Source of the DNA: CAZFLN01 sp964519905
GTDB lineage: Bacteria; Patescibacteriota; Microgenomatia; UBA1400; UBA1396
Assembly: GCA_964519905.1 (NCBI GenBank)
Contig: CAZFLN010000003.1
Coordinates: 13,421-77,420 of the forward strand
Length of the DNA: 64,000 nt
Direction of reading: 5' to 3'
In this document: positions 34,422 through 42,648 of the stretch, one piece after another
How the letters are laid out: each line of letters starts with the position of its first letter
How positions within the stretch are numbered: the first letter of the stretch is position 1
The notes under the pieces: generated by a model
The model's database searches: none
Told to the model about the DNA's origin: nothing
The model's input: the letters and a program-made list of their open reading frames with translations, nothing else
Position numbers and translations under genes: made by a program

Positions 34422-35396
34422 ATGAAAAAAGCGTTTATTACCGGAATCACCGGACAAGATGGATCCTACTTGGCGGAGTTATTGCTGAGCAAAGGATACA
34501 AAGTATATGGCCTGACTCGACGAACCAGCACTCAGAATTTTGAGCGTATCGAGAGCATAGTCGAGAATCCGAACTTGGAATTGGTTTCTGGAGACTTGAC
34601 CGATCAACACTCCATGACCCAAGCTCTCTCCGAAATTCAGCCAGATGAAGTATATAACTTAGCAGCTCAGTCATTCGTAAAGACCAGCTGGGACCAGCCA
34701 GTTTTGACCGGTGATGTTACAGCTATTGGTGTGACTCGATTGCTGGAAGCAGTTCGCTTGGCTTGTCCTCAAGCAAAAGTGTATCAAGCTTCATCTTCTG
34801 AAATGTTTGGTCGCGTGATGGAGGTTCCTCAATCTGAGCAGACACCTTTCTATCCACGTTCTCCGTACGGTGTTGCCAAGGTATATGGTCACTGGATCAC
34901 AGTGAACTACCGCGAATCATATGACATGTTTGCTGTCTCTGGAATTCTCTTTAATCATGAATCACCACGTCGTGGCTTGGAGTTTGTCACTCGTAAGATT
35001 AGTTACAACGTGGCACGTATTGCGCTTGGGTTACAAAAAACGGTCAAGCTGGGCAATCTTGATGCCAAGCGAGACTGGGGATATGCCAAGGATTACGTAG
35101 AAGCTATGTGGCTCATGCTGCAGCAGGAAAACCCAGATGATTACGTCATCGCTACTGGTGAAACCCATTCAGTTCGCGAGTTTGTGCAAAAGGCCTGTGC
35201 TGTAGCGGGAATTGCTGATTGGGAATCTATTGTTGAGATCGATGAACGATTTATGCGACCGGCAGAAGTTGATTTGTTGATCGGAGATCCAAGTCACGCT
35301 AAGAACCAATTAAACTGGGAACCAAAAACTTCTTTCGACGAACTTGTGCAACTGATGGTAGAAGCCGATTTAGAAAGTATTCGGAAGACACTGTAA
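34422..35396 (+). CDS. gmd: GDP-mannose 4,6-dehydratase
   Basis: This 324-residue SDR converts GDP-mannose to GDP-4-keto-6-deoxymannose. It has the specific N-terminus [20 protein letters not shown] and then [29 protein letters not shown] and YGVAK (Y-x3-K, about 149-153) follow. The family-typical [19 protein letters not shown] and [14 protein letters not shown] are also present. It is slightly shorter than E. coli Gmd (~370). I use ATG 34422, and GTG 34413 is an alternative. With manC (12809) and rmd (33436) the full route mannose-1-P to GDP-D-rhamnose is present. Confidence 0.94.
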   Translation: MKKAFITGITGQDGSYLAELLLSKGYKVYGLTRRTSTQNFERIESIVENPNLELVSGDLTDQHSMTQALSEIQPDEVYNLAAQSFVKTSWDQPVLTGDVTAIGVTRLLEAVRLACPQAKVYQASSSEMFGRVMEVPQSEQTPFYPRSPYGVAKVYGHWITVNYRESYDMFAVSGILFNHESPRRGLEFVTRKISYNVARIALGLQKTVKLGNLDAKRDWGYAKDYVEAMWLMLQQENPDDYVIATGETHSVREFVQKACAVAGIADWESIVEIDERFMRPAEVDLLIGDPSHAKNQLNWEPKTSFDELVQLMVEADLESIRKTL

Positions 35397-35432
35397 ATAC
35401 AATCGAAAAGAGAGAAAGCGATTAAAGTTACT

Positions 35433-36659
35433 ATGGCCACGAAAAAACTGCCACGAGCCATCATTCTTATTCCAACGTATAACGAGGCTGGGAACATCCC
35501 AAAACTCCTTCCTCGCATTGCCAAGGTTCGAGAAGGAATAGATTCGTGGGATGTTCAAGTTCTGGTTATTGATGACTCTTCCCCAGATGGTACGGGTCAA
35601 GTCGTTTTAGATTTACGTAAGAAGTACGATTTTCTCCATTTGTTAGTGAACAAGAAAAAGAGTGGTCTCGGTGGTGCCTACTTAAAAGGTATGGCCGAAG
35701 CTTTTGGGAACATGGGCGCGGATGTTGTATTTGAAATGGATGCTGATCTGTCTCATGATCCCAAAAAACTTCCAGAGTTTTTGGCTGCTCTCGATGCTGG
35801 GGCTGATATGGTGCTGGGATCTCGTTACATTCCAGGTGGATCTATTCCAAGTAATTGGGGTCCGCACCGAAAATTTTTAAGTGTGGCCGGCAATCTCTTT
35901 ATTTCTTTGGTCTTGATGTCTCGAGCAGTTCGAGACTGGACTGGGGGCTACCGGGCAATTCGACGGAATGTCTATGAAGCCGTGCATGAGGAAATGGAGC
36001 AGTCAGCCAAGTTCACTGGGTATACTTTCCAAATTGGATTTTTGCATAAAGCGTTGCGCGCTGGATACAAAATTGTAGAAGTGCCTTTCCACTTTGTTGA
36101 TCGTACCGTTGGTGAGTCAAAGTTGGGAACAGAGTACATTATTAACACACTGAAGTACATTCTCCGAGTTCGAGTCGAAGAGATTTTTTCTTCTCGGATT
36201 TTTAAGTTTGCCATGGTTGGTGGAATTGGTTTCCTGGTCAACTTAATTGCCTTTAATATTTTCAAACTTTTCTCACTGTGGACAGGCTTGGCACAAGTTC
36301 TTGGTGTGGCAGTGGAAAATCCAATTTTTTCTGATCAATCACTGGCTGTGATTCTGGGGGCTGAAGTTGCCATCGTTTCGAATTATTTACTGAATAATCT
36401 CTGGACTTTCCAAGACAGACAGATACACGGATTTTTCCGCCACTTACGCAAATTCTTTCAGTTTAACGTTGGCTCCGTTGGATCGATAGTGATTCAATAC
36501 GTTGTTATGCAGGCCAGCGTGGCTTTGCTGGGGGTGTTCCCTCTGTTCCATATCGGAAGCTTTGCTTTGCAGAGTGACAATTTATACTTAGTGGCCGGGG
36601 TGCTCATTGGCATGATTTGGAATTTCTCGGTATATAGTTTGATAATTTGGAGAAAATAA
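35433..36659 (+). CDS. Polyprenyl-phosphate sugar synthase fused to GtrA-like domain
   Basis: This 408-residue protein has two parts. Residues 1-235 are a DPM1-like GT2 enzyme (LIPTYNEAGNIPKLL, IDDSSPDGTG, FEMDADLSHDP, GSRYIPGG, DWTGGYRAIRR) that makes polyprenyl-phosphate-mannose or -glucose. Residues about 250-405 form a GtrA-like four-helix membrane domain (FKFAMVGGIGFLVNLIAF; SNYLLNNLWTF) thought to flip or position the lipid-linked sugar. The product would serve the GT-C enzymes encoded next. It is joined to the next gene by a TAATG overlap. Confidence 0.9.
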   Translation: MATKKLPRAIILIPTYNEAGNIPKLLPRIAKVREGIDSWDVQVLVIDDSSPDGTGQVVLDLRKKYDFLHLLVNKKKSGLGGAYLKGMAEAFGNMGADVVFEMDADLSHDPKKLPEFLAALDAGADMVLGSRYIPGGSIPSNWGPHRKFLSVAGNLFISLVLMSRAVRDWTGGYRAIRRNVYEAVHEEMEQSAKFTGYTFQIGFLHKALRAGYKIVEVPFHFVDRTVGESKLGTEYIINTLKYILRVRVEEIFSSRIFKFAMVGGIGFLVNLIAFNIFKLFSLWTGLAQVLGVAVENPIFSDQSLAVILGAEVAIVSNYLLNNLWTFQDRQIHGFFRHLRKFFQFNVGSVGSIVIQYVVMQASVALLGVFPLFHIGSFALQSDNLYLVAGVLIGMIWNFSVYSLIIWRK

Positions 36660-38275
36660 TGGCTCGAACTTTACAGAATTTTTGGGAACGGTATACAGCT
36701 TGGTGGGAGAAACAATCCAATCTTGAACAGTGGGCGTTTGTTTCCCTCTGTGTTTCGTTTTGTATTGGTGCTGCTTTTCGATTCACAAATCTAGCCGCGA
36801 GTCTCCAATTTCAAGCCGATCAAGGAAGAGACGCAATTGTTGCCTACAATATTTTGCATGGTGACATTGCTTTGTTGGGACCATCCACAAGTGTGGGGAG
36901 TATGTATCTTGGTCCACTCTATTACTACTTCATGGCACCGTTTATTAGTTTATTTGGTATGAGTCCGATTGGACCAGCCATAGCGGTGGCTACACTAAGC
37001 CTTTTGACTCTACCTATTTTGTTCTTGATTGTACGACGGTGGTTGGGCGTGACTGTGGCCACTTTTTCTGTTCTTGCTTATGCCACAGCTCCTTGGGTAG
37101 TAGAGTACTCACGATTTTCTTGGAATCCTAATCCTGCTCCAATTGTCAGTCTATTGCTGTGGTGGTCTGCCTGGAAGGCATTGCAGGGAAAGTACCGATG
37201 GTGGATGGCTGTTGGATTGTGGGCAGCAGTATTAATGCAGCTGCACTATGTTGCATTGCTCGCTATTGCTCCAGTTGGAGTGTGGTGGTTGTGGAATGGC
37301 GGGGAACTACTCTGGAAGCGTTCTTGGCATCAGCTTCGATCTTTTCTACTTTGGAGTTTTGGTGCTGGTTTGGTAGTTCTTGCTTCATTTACTCCATTAG
37401 TGGCGTTTGATATCCGTTTTGACGGATTGATTCGCAGCGGATTCGAAGAATTTTTGTCAGGGTCTCAATCTGGTGAAGCATCGTCAATTGGAAGTTTACA
37501 GCGAGTTTGGCGCGAGCAAGAAGGAAGAACACTCTATAGTTTTGGTGAGTTTTGGGGTGGAAAAGATTCTATTCCTGCGTATCGAACAGTTCTGAAGAGT
37601 GTTCTCTTGGGAGTTGGAGTGGTATGGTTGTTTTTTGCATGGAGACTGAGGAGTCTTGGGAAATTAAAAATTTGGATGTACCTTACTTCCATAATAGTTA
37701 CTTCTATTGTCGGATTAGCTTGGTATCGTGGAGTTTTGCATGCGCATTACATAACATATTTGTATCCCATTGTGGGCATTGTTTTGGGTTCAGGAGTTAC
37801 AGAATTGGCTTGTAGAGGACGCCTGGGACGAGTATTTGCTGGTATATTATTATCCCTAGCAATTGGAGCAAGTCTTATCCCAGGGACATACTATTTCTTG
37901 GACTCTGCTGGCTGGCAATACAAAGATATGAGATTTATCTCACAACGGGTATTAGCTGAAGTTCCAAAAGATGCTACTTACTCTTTGACATTGCTTTCAG
38001 AAATTCGTGACTATCGTGGAATGAACTATAGGTATTTCCTTATTACATCTGATCATCCACCGATTGATTTAGCAGTTTCCCATGAAGCAGACTACTTGGT
38101 TATTATCGCAGAATCTCCTGATGAAGCAGCTGATGTTCTTGGCTCACCGGTGTATGAAATTGTAACTTTCCCGAAAGGACAGTATCGTGTTGTTCAAGAG
38201 GATCGTGGACCAAAGATTTACATTATTGAAAATAGGGACAAAACACTCGGCATTCCAGAGAACGATACTCCGTGA
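36659..38275 (+). CDS. GT-C membrane glycosyltransferase (GT39/ArnT-like)
   Basis: This 538-residue protein has about eleven helices. The first extracytoplasmic loop has FQADQGRDAIVAYNILHGD (about 45-63), with the Asp expected for the polyprenyl-phosphate sugar-binding catalytic site. The next helices read YLGPLYYYFMAPF and WVVEYSRFSWNPNPAP, both recurrent in bacterial PMT/ArnT-like proteins. A C-terminal soluble domain (about 430-538) follows. ATG 36659 overlaps the stop of the GtrA-fusion gene by 1 nt, so donor synthesis and transfer are probably coupled. The acceptor is unknown. Confidence 0.8.
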   Translation: MARTLQNFWERYTAWWEKQSNLEQWAFVSLCVSFCIGAAFRFTNLAASLQFQADQGRDAIVAYNILHGDIALLGPSTSVGSMYLGPLYYYFMAPFISLFGMSPIGPAIAVATLSLLTLPILFLIVRRWLGVTVATFSVLAYATAPWVVEYSRFSWNPNPAPIVSLLLWWSAWKALQGKYRWWMAVGLWAAVLMQLHYVALLAIAPVGVWWLWNGGELLWKRSWHQLRSFLLWSFGAGLVVLASFTPLVAFDIRFDGLIRSGFEEFLSGSQSGEASSIGSLQRVWREQEGRTLYSFGEFWGGKDSIPAYRTVLKSVLLGVGVVWLFFAWRLRSLGKLKIWMYLTSIIVTSIVGLAWYRGVLHAHYITYLYPIVGIVLGSGVTELACRGRLGRVFAGILLSLAIGASLIPGTYYFLDSAGWQYKDMRFISQRVLAEVPKDATYSLTLLSEIRDYRGMNYRYFLITSDHPPIDLAVSHEADYLVIIAESPDEAADVLGSPVYEIVTFPKGQYRVVQEDRGPKIYIIENRDKTLGIPENDTP

Positions 38276-38292
38276 TACAGTAAGGAAGCACT

Positions 38293-39054
38293 ATGGCACA
38301 TCCATATCTCTCAGTCATTATTCCTGCCTATAACGAAGCCAAGAATTTCCAGCGTGGAGCACTCGACGAAGTATTGGCATATCTTCAGAAACAGTCATTT
38401 GCTTGGGAAGTTATTCTGAGTGATGATGGTTCAACCGACAATACCGTCGAACTCCTTGAAAAGTTTGCCAAGCGTCATGCTGGAGTTCGTGTTTTGCAGA
38501 ATCCACATCAGGGAAAAGGCCCAACTGTGACTGCTGGTATGCTGGCTGCGACTGGAAAGTATCGTTTGTTTACTGATTTTGATCAGTCTACGCCGCTGTC
38601 TGAGTTTGAGAAATTCGAACCTTTCTTTGACGACGGATATGATGTGGTAATCGGTTCACGAGAGATTCAAGGAGCTCGTCGAAAAGACGAACCAATTCAT
38701 CGTCACATAATGGGCAAGGGATTTAATATGCTGGTGCAGTTTGTGGCTGTTCCAGGGATTCATGATACGCAGTGTGGATTTAAGCTTTTTTCTGCGGAAG
38801 CCACCGAAAAACTTTTTCCTCGTTTGCGCGTCTATGGAGCCAAAAAGCGACAGGATGCTTTCACTGGTGCGTTTGATGTGGAGTTGCTTTTGCTCGCCAG
38901 GCATTTTAAGTATCGCATCGCTGAGGTTCCGGTAGAGTGGAATCATCATGAGACTGATCGAGTGAGTCCACTCAAAGACTCTATTCGAATGTTGGTTGAT
39001 GTTTTGCGAATTCGCTGGACTGCTCTACGAGGACTGTACTCACATGCTGAGTAA
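38293..39054 (+). CDS. Alg5-like polyprenyl-phosphate glucosyl/mannosyltransferase
   Basis: This 253-residue GT2 protein shows LSVIIPAYNEAKNF, LSDDGSTDNT, GKGPTVTAGMLAATG, the metal-binding TDFDQSTPLSEF, VIGSREIQGARRKDEP and DTQCGFKLF. These match the Alg5/DPM-like group that makes dolichyl- or polyprenyl-phosphate-glucose. It has no membrane domain. A ribosome site TAAGGAAG precedes ATG 38293. It overlaps the following GT-C gene by 11 bp. Together they look like a donor-synthase and transferase pair, the second such pair in this block. Confidence 0.88.
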   Translation: MAHPYLSVIIPAYNEAKNFQRGALDEVLAYLQKQSFAWEVILSDDGSTDNTVELLEKFAKRHAGVRVLQNPHQGKGPTVTAGMLAATGKYRLFTDFDQSTPLSEFEKFEPFFDDGYDVVIGSREIQGARRKDEPIHRHIMGKGFNMLVQFVAVPGIHDTQCGFKLFSAEATEKLFPRLRVYGAKKRQDAFTGAFDVELLLLARHFKYRIAEVPVEWNHHETDRVSPLKDSIRMLVDVLRIRWTALRGLYSHAE

Positions 39055-40324
39055 ATGGATATCTCAACCGCAATTCCCCCGCTTTTTTTGGCTTTTTTCT
39101 GCGTTCTGGAGTGTGATCCTCTTGTCACTGTCATGGTGGTCATACGCTTTGGTTGATGGGAATCTTACCTTGCTCCCCTGGGAACCATTTATGCAGTGGC
39201 AAACAAGTCGTTGGCAAGCTCAAGCGAATTTTTCGCTGATTGCTTGGCAGTATGTTGGGATTGTTCTGGTCTGGTGGGGAATGTTTTTATCTGTATTTGC
39301 CTTGTGGCACAAAGAATCAGTGCAAAAAGTTTCTTGGGCTTTTGGAGTGTTGTCTTTGACAGGAATTCTTTTCCTGTTTCTTGGACATAATGCTCACACT
39401 CGAGATATTTACAATTACCTTTTTAATGCCAAGATGTGGTTGAGTTACGGCGCGGATCCTCATATACGTACGGCGCTTGAATTCTCATACGATCCCTGGA
39501 CTCGTTTTATGCATAATACCCATATGCCAGCCCCATATGGATATGGCTGGACTCTCTGGTCATTTATTCCGTATATTCTTTCTGGAGCAGGGATGTCATT
39601 TTTACTTTCATATTTTGCTATGCGAGGTTGGATGGTTTTGGGACTGCTCTTGCTTTTGGTTGCCACCTGGTGGGCGGTTCAATCTCAGGTTTTCTCAAAA
39701 TCAGAACGCTGGTGGCGTTGGGCATTGGTTGGCTTGCATCCACTTCTACTCATGGAAGCTGTTTTGAACGGTCACAACGACGTGTGGATGATGGCTCCAG
39801 TGATTGTAGCCTACGGTATTGCCCTGAGACCTCGACAGCGATGGCATTGGATTGTGATTCTCTTTTTGTTGGCATTCTCTGCGTTTTTGAAGTTTGCAAC
39901 CGTCGCCGTTTGGCCAATATTTGTCTTGTTTCTCTTGCAGGATGTTGTTACTCAGATGAAGATTGGAATTCCAAGAATACTGTCTGTTTGGAAAAATTTT
40001 GGCATTCGGTACTCTGGAGATTTCGCCGCAGTGTGTATGGTGCTGCCACTGCTCACTCCGCGTTCAAAGTTTTTCCTCCCATGGTATGCCGTTTGGTTTC
40101 TGGCCTGGTTGCCATTTGGTCGGCTAGAAGGAGTTCGGTGGATACTCTTGGGGTTAAGTTTTACGAGTATGCTTCGTTACGTCCCATGGATGCTGGCGAA
40201 CTATTCTTATGACTCTGCGACGATTCAGTCAGAGATGCAACTTATTACTTGGTCAGGATGTTTGCTAGGGTTGAGCTTGTGGATAGTGTGGCGAGTTATT
40301 CAATGGCGTAGATCACAAACATAA
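39044..40324 (+). CDS. GT-C type membrane mannosyltransferase-like protein
   Basis: This 426-residue polytopic protein has about eleven helices. Motif GHNAHTRDIYNYLFNAKMW (about 115-133) resembles the first-loop Asp motif of polyprenyl-phosphate-mannose-dependent alpha-mannosyltransferases such as MptA/B. VLNGHNDVWMMAPVIVAYG is a second conserved loop of that group. The start is ATG 39044, overlapping the upstream gene by 11 bp. The longer frame from 38996 is inside that gene. The 3' end overlaps the convergent UbiA gene by 29 bp. The sugar specificity is inferred only from resemblance. Confidence 0.78.
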   Translation: MLSKWISQPQFPRFFWLFSAFWSVILLSLSWWSYALVDGNLTLLPWEPFMQWQTSRWQAQANFSLIAWQYVGIVLVWWGMFLSVFALWHKESVQKVSWAFGVLSLTGILFLFLGHNAHTRDIYNYLFNAKMWLSYGADPHIRTALEFSYDPWTRFMHNTHMPAPYGYGWTLWSFIPYILSGAGMSFLLSYFAMRGWMVLGLLLLLVATWWAVQSQVFSKSERWWRWALVGLHPLLLMEAVLNGHNDVWMMAPVIVAYGIALRPRQRWHWIVILFLLAFSAFLKFATVAVWPIFVLFLLQDVVTQMKIGIPRILSVWKNFGIRYSGDFAAVCMVLPLLTPRSKFFLPWYAVWFLAWLPFGRLEGVRWILLGLSFTSMLRYVPWMLANYSYDSATIQSEMQLITWSGCLLGLSLWIVWRVIQWRRSQT

Positions 40325-41246
40325 CAAGAATTCCCCAAGCAATTGCCGCAACCAAAAGTGGTTTATCGCGCAGCAAGACGCGTTCTGGGGACTCTCCCTC
40401 ATTTGATTCATAGACGAGTTGTAGATACCGCATGACTCCGTAAATCGTGAGTGGGACCGTAAGCATGAGAAGTTTTTGCGCCGAAAAAGCGCGAGGCAGA
40501 AACGCAAGGACTGGTGGGACCACGCCAGTAGAAATATCTGTTTCTTGTTGGAAGGCAAAGAGCGCATAGGTCAACCATGCCGCATTGGCGAACATACCTG
40601 TGTAAATATCGAGCAAACGCACGGAATAGGTGTTGAGCGCTTTGCGTGTGGCAAAACTTTTTCCGGACTCATCAACTCCTGTGAGCAGTGTTCGCTCACT
40701 TTGGCGCTTGGCCACCGCAATAAAGAGTGAGACAGAAATAACTGTCAGCAAGAACCAGACGCTCATGTGCAGATTTACGACGACTGCTCCCGCGTATACT
40801 CGTACCATAAATCCCGCGGCAATGGAGAGCACATCAAGAATGGAAATATGCTTAAACACAAAGCTGTAGCTGACTTGCAAAGCGACATACGCCAACATCA
40901 GTAAAAACACAAACGGTGACAGCAACCAGCCGCCAAAAAGGGCTATGCTGACCAGCACTGAAGCGGCGATTCCGGCTGTAACTGGTGAGAGCTTTCCACT
41001 TGCCAACGGGCGCTTTTTCTTGAAGGGATGTTTGCTATCGGATTCGCGATCAACAATATCATTGAGAACGTAGATCGACGAGGAAAGAAAACAAAACAAA
41101 ATAAACGTTTCCGTGACTCTCCAAAAATAACTTGGGAAATCATAAAAGAAAAAACCAGAGAACACCAGAGCAGCGAAGACAGCCAAGTTTTTTAACCATT
41201 GGCGCGGTCGGAAAGTCTTGAGGAGATAATAGAGCGTTGTAACCAT
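40296..41246 (-). CDS. UbiA-family prenyltransferase, DPPR synthase-like
   Basis: This 316-residue membrane protein has nine or so helices and the UbiA motif NDIVDRESDSKHPFKKKRPLAS (Asp-rich, about 62-83). The N-terminus FRPRQWLKNLAVF and LFIAVAKRQSER in the second half match decaprenyl-phosphate phosphoribosyltransferases (mycobacterial UbiA). These place phosphoribose on polyprenyl phosphate, the first step to lipid-linked ribose or arabinose. It overlaps the WecA-like gene by 55 nt, and no later start fits the family. It suggests pentofuranose in the surface glycan, which is inference. It is convergent with the GT-C gene. Confidence 0.85.
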   Translation of the reverse strand: MVTTLYYLLKTFRPRQWLKNLAVFAALVFSGFFFYDFPSYFWRVTETFILFCFLSSSIYVLNDIVDRESDSKHPFKKKRPLASGKLSPVTAGIAASVLVSIALFGGWLLSPFVFLLMLAYVALQVSYSFVFKHISILDVLSIAAGFMVRVYAGAVVVNLHMSVWFLLTVISVSLFIAVAKRQSERTLLTGVDESGKSFATRKALNTYSVRLLDIYTGMFANAAWLTYALFAFQQETDISTGVVPPVLAFLPRAFSAQKLLMLTVPLTIYGVMRYLQLVYESNEGESPERVLLRDKPLLVAAIAWGILVMFVIYAIE

Positions 41247-42286
41247 ACCAGCAGAGTGATAAAGATCAGTCCTGCAGCCATCATAGCATATCGCTTGCCC
41301 TCACTGCGGAGGCTTAGAGCCAGGATTCCAAAGATGAGCGTGGTAAGCCAGTAAAATCGAGCTATCTGCGGAATACTCCAGCCTGAATCGAGCATGCGGT
41401 GGTGGAGGTGTCCTCGGTCTCCCCAGAACGGTGATTTGCCCGCCGCCAGGCGGCGGGTGACGGCAAAGACGGCGTCGGCGGTCGGGATCGCCAGGAGAAG
41501 TAAAACCGTGGCAAGTTTTGCCCCCGACAAAATAGCTAACACGGCTAGAAAGTATCCGGCCAGCGATCCCGCGGCGTATCCAGGCATCATTTTCTGTGGA
41601 TATTTATTCCACATCAGCAAACCAAAGTAGGCTCCACTGACGCTCAGTGCCAAAATAGTCACTGGCCATTGGCTGGTATCTCCGGCAAATCGAAGACTCA
41701 GCAAGGCAATGACCAAGGCAGCAATTGTTACGAAGCCGGGAAGTTGCCCATCCACGCCTTTGGACCAGTTTACAGCGTTCATGTTCCAGACAATCCACAA
41801 GAGCGCGAGTCCGTCGGCAATGGGAGAAAAAGAGGCCTGGTAACCGAGAATCGAAAAAACTTGTGTGCCAATGGTTAAGTCTATGGTTCCAGGACCAAAT
41901 GGATTGGTGACATAGTCGATGCCCACTCCGCCAAGGATCACACAGCCAGCAGCCAAAAAATTGAGGAGCCAGCGAATAAGTGGGTGAATGTCGTAGCGGT
42001 CATCGAGTGTTCCGCTGATCAGGAGAATAATAGCCCCAAGAATGACGCCAAGAATGGCGGAATCCCAAGGCCAGAGCAAAAATCCTCCCAAAATGAGTCC
42101 AGCGGCAATCACGAGTCCTCCACCACGGGGAACCGGTGTGGTATGCACAGTTTTGGGATGGGAATTTTTATTGGGATCGTCAATCCAGCCAATTTGTGAA
42201 TAGAGTCGAATCACCAATGGCGCGGCTGCGGTGGACAGAAAAGCGGATCCTGCCCAAAGCAGCCCAAAGAGTGCCGCGGGGTTCAT
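41192..42286 (-). CDS. WecA/MraY-family glycosyl-1-phosphate transferase
   Basis: This 364-residue protein has ten or eleven helices. It carries the MraY/WecA landmarks HTTPVPRGGGLVI, SGTLDDRYDIHPLIRW (DD pair) and GDRGHLHHRMLDSG (His-rich loop). WecA-like enzymes load HexNAc-1-P on undecaprenyl phosphate. The usual NxxNxxDGxDGL motif reads NAVNWSKGVDGQLPG, so the first Asp is Lys and the Leu is Gln. Activity or specificity may therefore differ. The start is ATG 42286, overlapping the upstream small gene by 4 bp. An earlier frame start at 42355 is inside that gene. Confidence 0.88.
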   Translation of the reverse strand: MNPAALFGLLWAGSAFLSTAAAPLVIRLYSQIGWIDDPNKNSHPKTVHTTPVPRGGGLVIAAGLILGGFLLWPWDSAILGVILGAIILLISGTLDDRYDIHPLIRWLLNFLAAGCVILGGVGIDYVTNPFGPGTIDLTIGTQVFSILGYQASFSPIADGLALLWIVWNMNAVNWSKGVDGQLPGFVTIAALVIALLSLRFAGDTSQWPVTILALSVSGAYFGLLMWNKYPQKMMPGYAAGSLAGYFLAVLAILSGAKLATVLLLLAIPTADAVFAVTRRLAAGKSPFWGDRGHLHHRMLDSGWSIPQIARFYWLTTLIFGILALSLRSEGKRYAMMAAGLIFITLLVWLQRSIISSRLSDRANG

Positions 42287-42636
42287 AGGATAACTTTCAT
42301 TATTCTCAGGAGCGCTAAGAGAAGCATTCCTTGTAAGAAACATACCGCCCACCAATTTAAGTGAGCGAGGTAGTTTTCGTGCTCAAGGTCGGTGACTCGT
42401 CCGTACAAAAATCCGATTACGAGAATCCATGTACTCAGCGCCGCGAAACTTACAACTGCCCAACTTGGAGCCAGTTGGTCCGTGAATTGGGTCAGTGAGT
42501 ACCAGAGGGGAAGCGTTGTTGGGCCAATCCAGTACAGAAGTCCGCTGAGCGCACAGACACTGAACCAGAGAGCAGTGGAAATTCCCATCAGTCGGTTATG
42601 CTTAAAGTCGTAGCGAGGGAAACGAATCTTGGCCAT
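42283..42636 (-). CDS. Small membrane protein
   Basis: I do not recognise this 117-residue protein. It has three predicted membrane helices (about 17-38, 57-77 and 92-112) and a basic N-terminus (RFPRYDFKHNR), which suggests an N-in orientation. It is co-oriented with and overlaps the WecA-like gene by 4 bp. It follows a GT-C gene by 12 bp on the same strand, so it is probably part of the same operon. No catalytic motif is visible. It could be an accessory subunit or a small flippase-like protein, but that is a guess. Confidence 0.65.
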   Translation of the reverse strand: MAKIRFPRYDFKHNRLMGISTALWFSVCALSGLLYWIGPTTLPLWYSLTQFTDQLAPSWAVVSFAALSTWILVIGFLYGRVTDLEHENYLAHLNWWAVCFLQGMLLLALLRIMKVIL

Positions 42637-42648
42637 ACGTGTATTGTA

